Shown here: positions 32,101 through 43,775 of the stretch, one piece after another
Position numbering within the stretch: position 1 is the first letter of the stretch
Layout of the letters: each line of letters starts with the position of its first letter
Assembly (NCBI GenBank): GCA_002794775.1
Contig: NBAY01000103.1
Span: 34,341 to 98,340, forward strand
From: Porodaedalea pini
Taxonomy: Eukaryota; Basidiomycota; Agaricomycetes; Hymenochaetales; Hymenochaetaceae
Length of the DNA: 64,000 nucleotides
Direction of reading: 5' to 3'
The notes under the pieces: model-generated
What the model was told of the DNA's origin: nothing
Databases searched by the model: none
The model's input: the letters and a program-made list of their open reading frames with translations, nothing else
Made by a program: the position numbers and the translations under genes

Positions 32101-35100
32101 CGGAGTATTGAATCTAATCTTGTAAAACAGATTCTCTGGAATGATCGTAACTATCATTTCTTTGTGGTGTTTCTTGAGCCTCTTCTGAGTCTGTGATGCA
32201 GAAGATTGCAACCTCAGGGTCCAGAATTCTTTCCCAACAGCTTGGTTGAAAGAGCTGTTCTGAGTGCTCTCACAGTTGTCTGACTCCGAATGCACCTTAA
32301 CTCCCAAAGAAAATCTGGGATCATACTAGAAATCATGATAGATTGGAATGCACTGGAACTCTGTGATATTCTTGCCAGAGTTGTATTTTCATAGTCTTAT
32401 ATCACTGGAGATATATCATGATCTGTTAGGGTCAGGCGAATATTCCAATTCTTTAACCACGAAGGTGTTGCCTTCCGGACTGTATGGTCCTCTGAGTGGT
32501 GTATTACCGAGACGACTTTACTTATCTTCGACCGATCCCATAACCAGCTTCTCCTTCGCTGCCCTTATCAGGTGGAACCTGAGGTTGGTATTGAAAGCAC
32601 TTAGTTACAGCAGATAGGGGAGGTAATGCCCTAGAGGGTCGAGAGACATTCGGTTATGCTGCGATGTTGTCTAGGAGGCAAACTGCGAGGCTTGGCATAG
32701 CCAAGATGCACTCAACCAGACTTGGTTCTGTGGACAATGAGAGGAACCTTCTAAGCGTGGTGTAGCTGAGGGTCTACTCAATCAAAGTCAATCCTTATTC
32801 AACTTGGGACAAATCCTCAACCCAGTATGGGGCGGACTCGTTATTCAACCAAGGAGGATATTACACAGTGGTAGTTATAGATGTAGAGGTAGGGGTAAGA
32901 AGATAGCTATGCAGGTAGCTAAAACCGTGCTGTGAAAGCTAAAGCGATAGAGAATGGGGATCTGGGGTGCTAGTTACTCGGCCTTATATAGCCTACTGAA
33001 TTTCTAATTTCTTTACGTTCTGTCCAACTAGATGCCCTTCCGTCTCCTTCCTATGTTTCAGGTGGCCGCAGCACTTGGCTGCTGCGGTGGGGATGTGCGC
33101 ACATGTACTCCGTCCAATGGTTTTCTTGCATCATCACTGATTTGGTAGTCGGGCTCCCATGTTCTCCACATGCTTCGGTTTAATTAACCTCCTGCTTCTC
33201 CCGTGTGCTTCTATATTGGGGCTTTACTTCCCTGCTTCTCAAAGCGTCTTCCTCGGTTGTGGCACTGCATAGCCTATCGGGTTGCATTGCTGCGCTTGGG
33301 TGTTCATTCCTCCCATTCAAATCCATTGGGGATAACCATGTGGACCCATGGGTTATTCTTGGATTGCCATTCAGTGTCAGGTCCACTCGGTGATAGGGCT
33401 GCTCCACCGAGACATGTCTCCATTGTGAACGGTGGGTCATGTACTCCTAAGGCTAGAGTGATCTTGAACGTTCGTCTTCTTGACACGTGCTCGAATTCGT
33501 ATAGCGTAATCGTGCCTTGATGCTTTATGTCCCTGAGGTATGCCCAACAGTGCTTGAGTGCTGTCGTTATGTGTATTGGTACATCATTCCCTTGTACTGG
33601 ACTCGGGGTAGGTATTCATATCATCATCTTGCAGTTCCTGCATTCTTCGTGTGGCTCCTTATTGTATTGGATAACTGTATCCCATTTGTAGTTCTCCATG
33701 CCACGTTCTTCTTTACTGATGTGAACTTTATACATCTTGGCATCTCGATAGTAGATTGCCTGTCCTGTTTCAAAGTATGGGGATTGGCCTTCCCACTTGT
33801 GTGCTCGTAATGTGACGTCCTGGTCCATTAATCCTATTGTCTTCAGGAGTTCTGGGACCTTCTGTGCTACATTCTGTAGTAGCATGCACTTGGTGCATTG
33901 GGGATCAACCTCCATTGGTTGTCCTTTGCTCTCTTGACGTTTATGTGCCATGTCCCAAGGTGTGACGGTGTAGCATGACTGTGACTGACGGATTTTTGCC
34001 TGGGCAAGTATCCGTCAATATCAGGTGACCACGTAATCACGTGTATGGTCAACGATGATCTGCCTTGATCGACGTTTCCGAATGTGCGAAAATTTCCTTT
34101 CATGATCTGAGGCACAAGCACATTTGGATTGCATCCAGAAAACCCTTGAAACTGTAATGCAAATGTAATGCATCTGATTTGTCATAAACTTGAGATTGTG
34201 TGTTCAATTGTGTTGCCCACATGCTCTTTCACAGTTTTACCTCTGTTTTACAATACATTTGGAATGTGAGGAAAATTCACACATCCTACGTTCTAACCTG
34301 TCTTCAAAGGTATAGAAGCCTCAGCCATTCATTGCGCCACTATAAGTTTTATTTGTCACGTGAACTGCCCTCCATTTCAAGTCTGTGCTGTTTATAGTTG
34401 CATGTCGCTTAGTCATGATGTAACTCAAGCAAACTGACACCATCGATATCTTCCTCTAATTTCCGCATCAGTACTACAGTTTAGCGCAGCATGTTACATC
34501 AACTCTGCCCGGCTCAGAGTTTTGAGTTTTAGAGTCTGAGAATTTTTTTTCTGTAATACAAGTAAGGAAAATACTCTTGAATCCATGGTTTTTGATCTCC
34601 CATCAATTTGTTTCACTTTTGTCTGAAAAAAAAATACTTAAAAATTCAAATAAAAAATAGGGGCTAGGCTGTCAAGCTTGCCTTGCCCCTCCTGCCATTT
34701 TAGCCAGCAGGATCTGTATGAAAATGCCCCAGAGAAACACAAAATCACAATTTGCTATATTATTTTACACTAGCAAAGGACTTGATTTCCTTCAGGATGC
34801 CATAGCCATGAAGAAATACAAGTCCCATTACTGTGTTCCTAACAATAAAGAGGTTAAAGATTAAAAGAAGCTCTTCAATAGTTAAAGAAATAATGATCAG
34901 TGTTTGTCTTATGTAAAATTCCCTTTCTTGGATGCATTAAGTAATAAACAAAAATGATTTTTATTTATTTAAATATTTGTTTCACTTCTTGGTCAGAATG
35001 TTTTCAAAGGTCAAAATAAAAAATATCTGAGCAGCAAGTTCTGTAGATATGCATTGCAGCTATCTGTCTATATAGTTTAATGTGCTAAATAAGGTGTTTT

Positions 35101-35599
35101 GATGGAGGAGATACAGTCGGGAGTTGACGCGTCTTCAGTTGTCGGCTTTAGCTGTGCTGGACTGTAGTATCAGCAACTCTCATGAGGCGAGTCCCCACTG
35201 TCCCCGGCCTGTGTACATATTCTATTCTATAGATCAAAGATGTGAGGAACTGTAGACACCAGTTTGGGTGTGGCAACAATATTTGTTCTCTCTTCATTTT
35301 GGCATTTCATCTGTGATCAGCGGTGCTAAGTCTCTTTGATTATCCGGTGAACTTTTGCTCCATCACTATTCTGAAATTATCTAGGTAGCAAAGCAGTTGA
35401 GGCTGCTGCATGCTCAGCGTGAGGAGCTCGTTGCGAAGGTCAGTAAACACTGTACAAACTGATTATCTAACAGACAACGACCGACCAGACTATATCCATT
35501 GGAGAATTGATTCCTTCGGATGCAATGTCCAGAGTGTTTCCCGGTGCCATGAGACTTCTGCTATTCATGGCTTTCCAGCTATACTTAAGGATGAGGTAT
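32101..35599. other. Gene-poor region with decayed frames
   Basis: No intact gene. Minus-strand frames 33616-34121 together read like a decayed protein with C-x-x-C pairs (PQCTKCMLLQ, EECRNCKMM), family unknown. Minus frame 31975-32307 is Lys-rich without domain. 34500-35100 is very AT-rich. I see no LTR pair or TIR here. Confidence 0.45.
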
Positions 35600-37277
35600 G
35601 AAAAGTAATTTGACACCTCACTGTTTCTGCAAACATATCCTCTGGATGCCACTCATTGATGGATTCTCAGAAAACCCTGTCACAGCTCTTGTGCATCTGA
35701 ATGCCGTTCGATGCATGACTAGTGAGTGTCTGCCTTTGAACTCTGCCATATGAGTATCATGCAGCAATTGACCTGACTTACAGTATCTGGAACGGCTGTT
35801 CTCATTTACAACACAGTACTCTCACTACCCGATGAAGTACACCTCATATGGTCTACCCTGTTGTGACATAGATCTTTCAAAGAAGACTCCAGGCACATGA
35901 AGATTCTCTACATTTTTGCTTGCTATAGTATGATTGCAGTATGCATCATTGCTTTAATGAGTAACGTCTTCCAAGTTTCCTTCATAAATCTCACATAAAT
36001 CTCAGTTGTGATATATATTTCTCACTAGTGTCAATGCCGGTGGTCAAACTCAGTACAAAATGGGTAAGATATAAACTCATCTTTCACAGTGATGCTCTAA
36101 TCTCCTTCACAGTCAGTGACTGAACACAAGAGGTGCATGAAGTACTTATACTTATACCAGGTGTGTGAGTGTGACTGTCTTTACAGGAGCTGCAGACATT
36201 GTACTGGAGTCGATAGCTTTGGGTAAGTATAGTCAAACACTGTCTCCTCCTCCCCTCTGACTCTGACTATGATTCTGTTGAAGGTGTTGTGTTTTATCGT
36301 CTATATAAACTGTGGCAGTTCGGCCACCAAGGAAGATGGATTCTAGGTGGTGTGTTTGTCATGGGCAAAGCAATTGTTTGGATATTCACTTTTGTGAATA
36401 TGGCTCACATTGATCGTGTGTCTCTCAGCTCTTAATCTTTGTGACTAACCCACATAACTCGCTGAACCACAGACAGTGTCTCTTATTTTGAATTTGGGAG
36501 CTTATGCTTATGCGCCACTATGATTGCACCATGTCTTGCACTTGGTGTCTGGATACCAGATGTACATCGTATTCTGATGTCTAGCATCACAATATAATAC
36601 CTACTTATTTCTTGACTCAAATAGGCACTGCTTGACACATCCCTCATCCTATTCTTTGTCCTGAACATGCTTTCCCGCCCTCGTTTAGAGTCTCAAAATC
36701 TCATCGGAATCATTTGCAAAGATGAAATTCAATTCTTTCTTGTACATGATGCTACTAATCAGGTTCATTCTGTTCTAACCTCTCCTGCCAGACGATGATT
36801 TGTGCAAGGCTTCATCTACCTAGTTTTCCAATACTTTGTTTATGGTATTGTTATTCTCTTTCAAGGTATGTGAATAATCAACGTAGCCTTCACTGCTTTT
36901 GCCCCAGTAAGTCCCTTTCATCTGCCCCAATGAAGGAGTTTTCATCTGATGATCACACATGGGAATGTTACATCAGGCCTCTTTGTTCTTCCTGGGAACA
37001 ATGTAAGACCACATTGTCATCCCAGGTGATATTACTTATTATCACTTCCAGATTCTCTGGGGCATTGGTAAGTACGGTGTCGTCTCAAGTCTTTCTTAAC
37101 TTGTTTAGCAAAGAGACTTTCGAGGATGGGGCTGATGACAGAGAGAGCATTCCAATGACTCTTAGTTGCTTGCAATCACAGTACTAGTGTTCTTGAGCAT
37201 CAAGCGAAGAGACTCATATGCTCTAATGACTGTGAATTGTAAAAAGCAGAAATTTCCCGCTCTATATGTGTCCCTCC
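35600..37277 (+). pseudogene. DUF6533-type membrane protein gene B, decayed
   Basis: Second copy of the family seen at 28.8 kb. ALVHLNAVRCMT, an intron (donor GTGAGT near 35721, acceptor near 35781), then ISGTAVLIYNTVLSLPDEV and LIWSTLL followed by an in-frame TGA, a clear lesion. The frame continues as FACYSMIAVCIIALMS; later blocks are VVFYRLYKLWQFG and GKAIVWIFTFVNMAHID near 36300-36420, then LNMLSRPRLESQNLIGI near 36660-36710. Introns have readable GT-AG ends, so decay is by stops and small changes. The right flank ends at the retrotransposon, which lies beyond the recognisable homology. A and B are paralogues in the same orientation about 6.8 kb apart. Confidence 0.6.
37273..37277. repeat. 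5-bp target site duplication of the LTR element (CCTCC), left
   Basis: Matches CCTCC at 43585-43589 right of the element. Confidence 0.8.
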
Positions 37278-37690
37278 TGTTAGAACCTGAACTTTCACCT
37301 TTTCCTTTATTTTCCCTTTTACCATTTCCTTTATTATATCCGTCCTTTTCATTATATTTACCCATCTTACACAATCATTCCCACACTGCCTTCATTTGTT
37401 CCATTCCCACTCGTTATGTAATATTAGGTAATATAGTCTCACGGTCGTCGCTATATAAGGTCTCAGGAATCGCATGAACTCCTTGTTCTGCTTTTCCTCT
37501 TACCTCCGCGACGACCTAGGTGAGACTCGTCCCCCTTGTATTAGTTTAGACTTGTATTAATCCTCTTACCTCCGCGACGACCTAGCCTGAGTAAGCGTGT
37601 CCCGAGTCTACGCTCGAGTATAGCACGTCCCAGACAACAGTCAGCCGAGGCCTGCCCAGTCCGAGTCGTCTCCCGGACTCCCGCCTAACA
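37278..37690 (+). repeat. 5' LTR, 413 bp
   Basis: Contains a promoter with TATA box TATATAAG at 37452-37459. Differs from the 3' LTR at 37397 (T, CpG in the other LTR) and 37578 (C, T in the other). Contains an internal repeat of CTCTTACCTCCGCGACGACC around 37498 and 37563. Confidence 0.93.
37452..37495 (+). promoter_or_regulatory. LTR TATA box, predicted transcript start and self-priming segment
   Basis: TATATAAG at 37452; about 30 bp downstream is GTTCTGCTTTT (37485-37495), the exact complement of the PBS. If transcription starts at 37485 the first 11 nt of the RNA can pair with the PBS, as in Tf1. Confidence 0.6.
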
Positions 37691-37691
37691 T

Positions 37692-37702
37692 AAAAGCAGA
37701 AC
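37692..37702 (+). other. Primer binding site, self-priming type
   Basis: AAAAGCAGAAC starts 2 nt after the LTR end. It does not begin with TGG as tRNA-primed sites do, and is the exact 11-nt reverse complement of 37485-37495 in the LTR. Confidence 0.65.
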
Positions 37703-38477
37703 CGCCACCCAGGCTCATCCCCAGCGTACGTTGTCGCTGCCGACTCGCCTTCACTCGGTCTAGAGGAGCGCTCCCCTCGACGGACTTGACGTGTAAACCC
37801 CCTGAACGACAACCCTCAACCCTGCCCGGGCGTTTTCGAACGTTCGTGTATTAAGTAATCCGACTTTCCCCGACTCTTACCGCATTCGGGCGCCTACTCG
37901 ACCTTGAAGGACCTGATGTCCTAATCGGGAAACCCTCTCCCACCCTGGCCCTCCGTCTTTCTCTTTGGTGGAGGAACCATCTGACCTGGACGTGGGTAAC
38001 ACACCGTGTACAGTCGTCGACGTCGTTGTCAATTGTGATCTCGGTCGCCTCCTTCCGTTTGGTCATCAAACTCGCCGACGAACCTGTCCTTCATCAGCGT
38101 AACATACATCCGGACAACCAGCCCCTACCTGTTCCCCCCCCGACGTAGTCAAGATAGATCTCACCGAGGAACAACAGCGGGCTTTCCCCTCTTCTTCACG
38201 CTACGACGCGGAACGCCAATCATACGTAGCGGACGACAGAAACCACGTCACCCATAATCTCTGGTGGAGCGACACTAGGCACGCCTGGTACTCGACTGAC
38301 CCGTCTTCCGGCGAGCGAACTCGTTGGGCGCCTCGACCTCCCCGTGCACCATCATCACCGACAGTCTCGACATCGTCGGTCATCCTCCCAAGCGAACCAG
38401 GAGGATATCGTACACCCCGTAGAGACTCGTCACCGCCGACACCCCCTGAGCGCCTGACACATACGCCCGTACCAGCG

Positions 38478-39545
38478 ATGGCTGAAGGTTTCACTCAAAG
38501 GCAGCAACAAGAGATCGCAGCGATCGTAGCTGCCGCCTTCACCCGAGCAGCAACGAACGCCCCTGCAGCCCAAACTCCAGCTCCCTCGATTGACGTCGCC
38601 CGGCCACGCGAATTCGCTGGCGGCGATGACTACCTCGACTTCAAGCGCGAAGTCCTACTCTTTGTCTCGGCGAACCCCACGAGGTATCCCTCGTCATCGA
38701 GCAAGATCTATGTCGCCCTCTCTTACCTCAAGGGTGGCAACGCGTCGACGTGGGCGCAAAACTACGTCCAGGAATTCACAACGAATGGCATCGTGAGCTT
38801 TACGGACGACTGGGCCAAGTTCCAGGAACGACTGGATGCCTCCTTCGATGATCCGAACAGGAAGGAGAAGGCGCTGAAGAAGTTCCGAGACAAGATCCAG
38901 AAGGACCTCTCTGCCGACCAGTTCTTCCAGGACCTCGACGTGATCATCAAGGCGGCGGAGCTGAAGGACGAAGGCGTCATTTGTGACCGCTTGCAACACG
39001 CAATGAACATCGAGGTGGTCCGCGGCGTGTTGAGGTCGACGCCCGTGCCAACAACGTATGAGGCATGGAAAAAGAAGGCCATTGAGATCGATCGGGGCGA
39101 ACAGCAGATTCGCGCCATCCAACGAGGTCGTACATTGCCGTTCACACCCCGTCCGACGCCCCAACAAGGGCCTCCTGCGCGCCGACAGGTAGCAGCCCCG
39201 CACGCCGATAAGTGTGACGTGACGGGCATCACTTTCGGAGGTGCCGGCCAACCAATGGACGTCTCAATGAATGAGGCGCAACGAAAGCGCGCATGCTGGA
39301 TTTGCGGCGGACTGGGGCACTTTAAGGACAAATGTCCGCAGGCGAAGCCGATCATCCAGCGTATGTTGGAACTGATGGCACCGGGCGAGCGCCGCCTCAT
39401 CGCTGACGAGCTCGGCGCGATGAAGGAATCGGCATTCGAGGAAGTCGTGGACACTCGAAGGTCGACGGTGGAGGACTATGTGGAGGAAGAAGACAATGAC
39501 GAAGAGGTCGTCGACTCACAGGGTTTTGCGAGTGGTCAGGCGTAG
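38478..39545 (+). CDS. gag: Gag polyprotein with CCHC zinc knuckle
   Basis: 355 aa from ATG 38478. Capsid-type region includes the RPREFAGGDDYLDFKREV entry, YPSSSSKIYVALSYLKGG and WAQNYVQEF. A Pro/Arg-rich linker is followed by one zinc knuckle CWICGGLGHFKDKC (about residues 273-286, C-x2-C-x4-H-x4-C), which binds packaged RNA. The acidic tail ends SQGFASGQA before TAG. The pol frame is -1 relative to gag and overlaps its last 46 nt, so Gag-Pol is likely made by frameshifting. No lesion seen. A few hundred nt of leader precede the start. Confidence 0.93.
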   Translation: MAEGFTQRQQQEIAAIVAAAFTRAATNAPAAQTPAPSIDVARPREFAGGDDYLDFKREVLLFVSANPTRYPSSSSKIYVALSYLKGGNASTWAQNYVQEFTTNGIVSFTDDWAKFQERLDASFDDPNRKEKALKKFRDKIQKDLSADQFFQDLDVIIKAAELKDEGVICDRLQHAMNIEVVRGVLRSTPVPTTYEAWKKKAIEIDRGEQQIRAIQRGRTLPFTPRPTPQQGPPARRQVAAPHADKCDVTGITFGGAGQPMDVSMNEAQRKRACWICGGLGHFKDKCPQAKPIIQRMLELMAPGERRLIADELGAMKESAFEEVVDTRRSTVEDYVEEEDNDEEVVDSQGFASGQA

Positions 39546-39563
39546 CCATCGGGGCGACTGACC
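39521..39563 (+). promoter_or_regulatory. Predicted -1 programmed ribosomal frameshift signal
   Basis: GGGTTTT (39521-39527) lies exactly in phase as X XXY YYZ of the gag frame (GGT TTT codons). After a 6-nt spacer a stem GGTCAG (39534-39539) pairs with CTGACC (39558-39563), with a flanking T-G wobble and an inner GCC/GGC pairing. The pol frame is open from 39500, so a -1 slip gives Gag-Pol before the gag stop at 39543. Confidence 0.7.
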
Positions 39564-42500
39564 GAGAAGAACAAGGGACTTCGAATCCGGATTCGCTAAA
39601 ATATAACCAACCGTCTGTACACTACATAGATGCAAACAACGTCGATGGTTTTCCCGATTACGAAGTCCCCACCGGTGTGAACAAAGATGAAGAATACGAG
39701 CAACTGTTCATGAGAGGAACTGGCGGACGCCAGCTGGACCTTCTCCTGACCGTTGAGCATGAAATAGCGGGTGAGGCGAGAGAGATAGATGCGCATGCCC
39801 TTGTGGATTCGGGATGCACGGGATCCTGCATCGACGTCAGGTTCGTCGAGAGGTACGGTTTGGAAACGAAACGCTACATTCGACCCCTCGCGGTGCTCAA
39901 CGCCGATGGCACGCACAATGAGGCCAGATTGATCGAGGAGTACGTTGACGTCGAGCTCATGATCGGCCGTCACCAGGAAAGGATCGTCCTCGCGGTAACG
40001 TCCCTAGTGTCGTCAAACATCTTCCTAGGATACAACTGGCTTCGACGTCACAATCCGGAGGTCGACTGGAAAACGGGTTCGATCGAATTCACCCGCTGTC
40101 CAGAAGAATGTGCGATCGAGAGAGAGCCGGTGGAGGACCTAGGCAAGGTGAAGAAGGTGGTGGAGCAGATGAGGAGGGTGAGTGAGATGCGAATGGACAA
40201 GGCGTCCTGGCCCGCGTACCTCAACGACTACGCCGACGTTTTCAGCGAAAAAGGTTTCGAGAAGCTGCCGGAACACCGACCCTGGGACCATGTCATCGAC
40301 TTGAAGCCCGACTTCAAACTGAGCGACTGTAAGATCTACCCGCTCACACCAACTGAGCAGCAGTCACTCAAGGACTTCCTTGATGAAAATCTGAAGTCAG
40401 GTCGCATTCGACGGTCGATATCGCCCATGGCATCGCCCTTCTTCTTCATTAAGAAGGCCGACAAATCGCTACGCCCGATCCAGGATTACCGTAAGCTCAA
40501 TGACGGTACGATCAAGAACAAGTATCCCCTCCCTCTCATTGACGAACTCGTCGATAAGGTCAAAAAAGCGAAGTACATCACTAAGCTTGACCTTCGCTGG
40601 GGGTACTACAATATCCGGATCCGCGAGGGTGACGAATGGAAGGCAGCGTTTTGCACGAACATGGGCCTCTTCGAACCGACGGTCATGTTTTTTGGTCTTT
40701 GCAACGCGCCGGCCACATTCCAGGCCTTTGTCAACCACATCTTTAAGGACCTAATCTATGCGAACTTGATCATCGTATACCTCAACGACATCCTGATCCT
40801 CTCGGAAACCATTGAGGAGCATATCGACACGTCAAGACGCGTACTCCAGATCCTCCGAGAAAATGGCCTGTACCTGAAGCTGGAGAAGTGCGAGTTTGAC
40901 GCCAAGGTCGTCAAATACCTCGGCCACATCATCGGCAATGGCGAGATCAGGGCTGACCCAGCAAAGACGGAGGCGATTGCAAACTGGCCAGTCCCACGGA
41001 ACCTCAAGGAGCTGCAACAGTTCCTCGGCATGGGAAACTGGCTGAGACGGTTTATTAAGGACTACAGCAAGGTGGTCTGACCGTTGACGTCGTTAACGGG
41101 CAAGAAGGACTGGGTATGGGAGACCGAACAGCAGGAAGCGTTCGAGGAGCTGAGACAACATCTCTGCTCACCTCCAGTCCTAGCCATCGCCAATGACGAG
41201 GGCCCCTTCCGCATAGAAGCGGACTCGTCGAACTTTGCACTCGGTGGTGTGTTGTTGCAGAAGCAGGAAGGGAAGTGGAGGGTGATCGCCTACAGGTCAG
41301 AGGCACTTGAACCGGCAGAACAAAACTACGAGATCTACGACAAGGAGATGCTCGCGATCGTTTCGGCGCTCAAGGAGTGGCGGCAATACCTCCTTGGCGC
41401 TTGCCACAAGATTGAAATCTGGTCCGACCACGCCAACCTCACCTACTTCAGGTCGGCGCAGAAACTGAGCTATCGCCAAGCTCGCTGGCGGACTGAACTT
41501 GAAGAATTCGACTTCCACCTCGAACACAAGTCGGGCAAGACGATGGGCAAGGCAGACCTACTATCGCGCATGGCGGGCTATGATCAGGGGAAGGATGACA
41601 ACGATGGGGTCGTGTTCATCAAGGATAAGTGGTTGAACCGTGGAGTGGTGCGGACATCGCGCGACGAGGTGATGGAACGAGTGGGTGAAGCGCAGAGGGC
41701 GCAGGACGAGTCGGAGAGGCCTACGGGTTTGGTGGAGGTCACCGAGTTGTGGCGAATGAAAGGCAAGGTGTATGTTCCATCGACAATAAAGGAGGCCGTG
41801 TTGCGGGAGTGCCACGACTCGGTTCTGGCTGGTCATCCGGGAGCGTCGAAGACAGTAGAGCTCGTCCGTCGCGATTTCTGGTGGGCATCGATGTTCTCCG
41901 ACGTCCGAGCATACGTCCGAGGATGCGACCGTTGTCAACGGACGAAAGCCTTAAGAATGTCGAGGTCTAAACCGCTCCATCCAAACGCTGTCCCTGAAGG
42001 GCCCTGGGAAATTGTTACGGTCGACCTAATCGGAGAGCTCCCGGACTCCAAGGGACACAACGCGATCTGCGTCTTCGTGGATAGGTTCTTGAAGCAGATG
42101 CACGCGATCCCGACAACGACAAGGCTGTCAGCAGAAGGCATGGCCCAGCTGTATCGCGACCACGTCTTCCGCCTCCATGGCCTACCAAAGAAGATCATCC
42201 ATGACCGAGGCACGCAGTTCGATGCGTCGATGATGAAGGAGCTGTACAAACTTCTGCACATTGAAGGCAACCCGTCGACAGCGTACCATCCACAGACGGA
42301 TGGTCAAACGGAACGCGTTAACCAAGAGCTCGAACAGTACCTTCGACTCTTCGTTAACCATCGGCAATCGGACTGGAAGGACTGGCTCCCCCTCGCAGAG
42401 TTCGCATACAACAACCGCGAACACTCAGCAACGAAGATGTCCCCCTTCTACACAAACACAGGATGTCACCCCTTGAGCTTCGACACGACGCGAACCTCAT

Positions 42501-43090
42501 CTGCTAACATGTCAGCGGAAGAATTCGCAAAGCACATCAAGGAGACTCATCGCGTTGCTAAGGACAACCTAGTCAAGGCAGCAGAGGACATGAAGCGATA
42601 CCATGACCGGACAGCAGGAGCTTCGGTGGAGTACAAGGCTGGAGACAAGGTCTTCCTTGATGGGCGAAACATCAGTATGGACTCGCCGACAAAGAAACTC
42701 ACAGACAAATGGTATGGCCCCTTTGACGTAGTCGACAAGGTAGGAGCGAGCGCGTACAAGCTCAAACTCCCGAAGCGATGGAAAAAGGTCCACCCTGTCT
42801 TCAACGAAGCCCTGTTGAAACCCGCCGTCGAACCGTCCTTTGAAAGCCAGAAGCAACCGCCACCGCCACCGCCAGACATCGTCGACAACGAGGAGGAATA
42901 CGAACTCGAGGAAGTCTTAGACTCACGTCTGCACCGAGGGAAACTACAGTACCTTGTCAAGTGGGTCGGCTACAATGAACCTACTTGGCAGCCTGAGACG
43001 GACTTCGGCGAGAACGCGAAGGAGGCGATCGCTGAGTTCTACCTCAAACATCCCGGTGCACCTCGGAAACTCGACATCCCTCGTCAATGA
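39527..43090 (+). CDS. pol: Pol: protease, RT (YLND), internal stop, RNase H, integrase, chromodomain
   Basis: Entered by -1 frameshift. Retropepsin: ALVDSGCTGSCID and FLGYNWLRRHNPEVDW. RT: YPLPLIDELVDKVKKAKYI, LDLRWGYYNIRI, LFEPTVMFFGLCNAPATFQ, and VYLNDILIL where the family has VYLDDILI, so the first catalytic Asp of YxDD is Asn (AAC at 40784-40786). An in-frame TGA at 41078-41080 follows YSKVV, where RPL is normally conserved. The same frame continues for 668 codons. RNase H: IEADSSNFALGGVLLQ, YEIYDKEMLAIV, WSDHANLTYF. Integrase: zinc H-H-C-C around CHDSVLAGHPG and GCDRCQR; D-D-35-E with VDLIGELP, DRGTQF and DGQTERVNQELEQYL. The chromodomain EYELEEVLDSRLHRGKLQ plus YLVKWVGY and PTWQPETDF closes the protein. 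Only these two lesions were seen. Confidence 0.93.
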
Positions 43091-43158
43091 CTCCGTCCGC
43101 TCTTCGTCGACACCGAGCCTGACGACCGCGATCATGGTTGGTCGGGACGCCCAACCTT

Positions 43159-43171
43159 GAAGGGGGGGTAA
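43159..43171 (+). other. Polypurine tract
   Basis: GAAGGGGGGGTAA directly precedes the 3' LTR, the primer for plus-strand synthesis. Confidence 0.75.
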
Positions 43172-43584
43172 TGTTAGAACCTGAACTTTCACCTTTTCCT
43201 TTATTTTCCCTTTTACCATTTCCTTTATTATATCCGTCCTTTTCATTATATTTACCCATCTTACACAATCATTCCCACACTGCCTTCATTCGTTCCATTC
43301 CCACTCGTTATGTAATATTAGGTAATATAGTCTCACGGTCGTCGCTATATAAGGTCTCAGGAATCGCATGAACTCCTTGTTCTGCTTTTCCTCTTACCTC
43401 CGCGACGACCTAGGTGAGACTCGTCCCCCTTGTATTAGTTTAGACTTGTATTAATCCTCTTACCTCCGCGATGACCTAGCCTGAGTAAGCGTGTCCCGAG
43501 TCTACGCTCGAGTATAGCACGTCCCAGACAACAGTCAGCCGAGGCCTGCCCAGTCCGAGTCGTCTCCCGGACTCCCGCCTAACA
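43172..43584 (+). repeat. 3' LTR, 413 bp
   Basis: Identical to the 5' LTR except at 43291 (C) and 43472 (T). Flanked on the right by the target duplication CCTCC. Confidence 0.93.
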
Positions 43585-43589
43585 CCTCC
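43585..43589. repeat. 5-bp target site duplication (CCTCC), right
   Basis: Matches 37273-37277. Confidence 0.8.
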
Positions 43590-43775
43590 CCATTGTATAA
43601 GTGGTTGGTAGTACTTTATGTTCTGAGCCTTATAATGAACTCCTGCACAACATGCCCTCACCAACTTGAGAAGGTTTTGAAACACCGAAGTGACCTGAGG
43701 TCTGAATTCACAACCAAGCCTAACCATCACTTACGCAGGAAATGCAACGCATATCTTAATATACATTTGACGAAG

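Larger units (their letters stand above)
37278..43584 (+). mobile_element. Complete Ty3/gypsy chromovirus LTR retrotransposon, 6,307 bp
   Basis: Two 413-bp LTRs (TGTTAG...CTAACA) with 2 mismatches, 5-bp target duplications, PBS, gag, pol in the order protease, RT, RNase H, integrase, chromodomain, and a polypurine tract. The self-priming PBS and C-terminal chromodomain place it near the Tf1/sushi group. The high LTR identity means a recent insertion, but pol carries a lost RT aspartate and an internal stop, so this copy should not transpose on its own proteins. Confidence 0.95.

Noticed and set aside
33616..34121. Minus-strand Cys-pair frames as an active gene
   Set aside because: Fragments in more than one frame with stops and no recognisable family; kept only as a note on a decayed region.
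38478..43090. Gag and Pol as one continuous ORF
   Set aside because: The frames differ by -1 and gag ends in TAG at 39543-39545, so a frameshift is needed.
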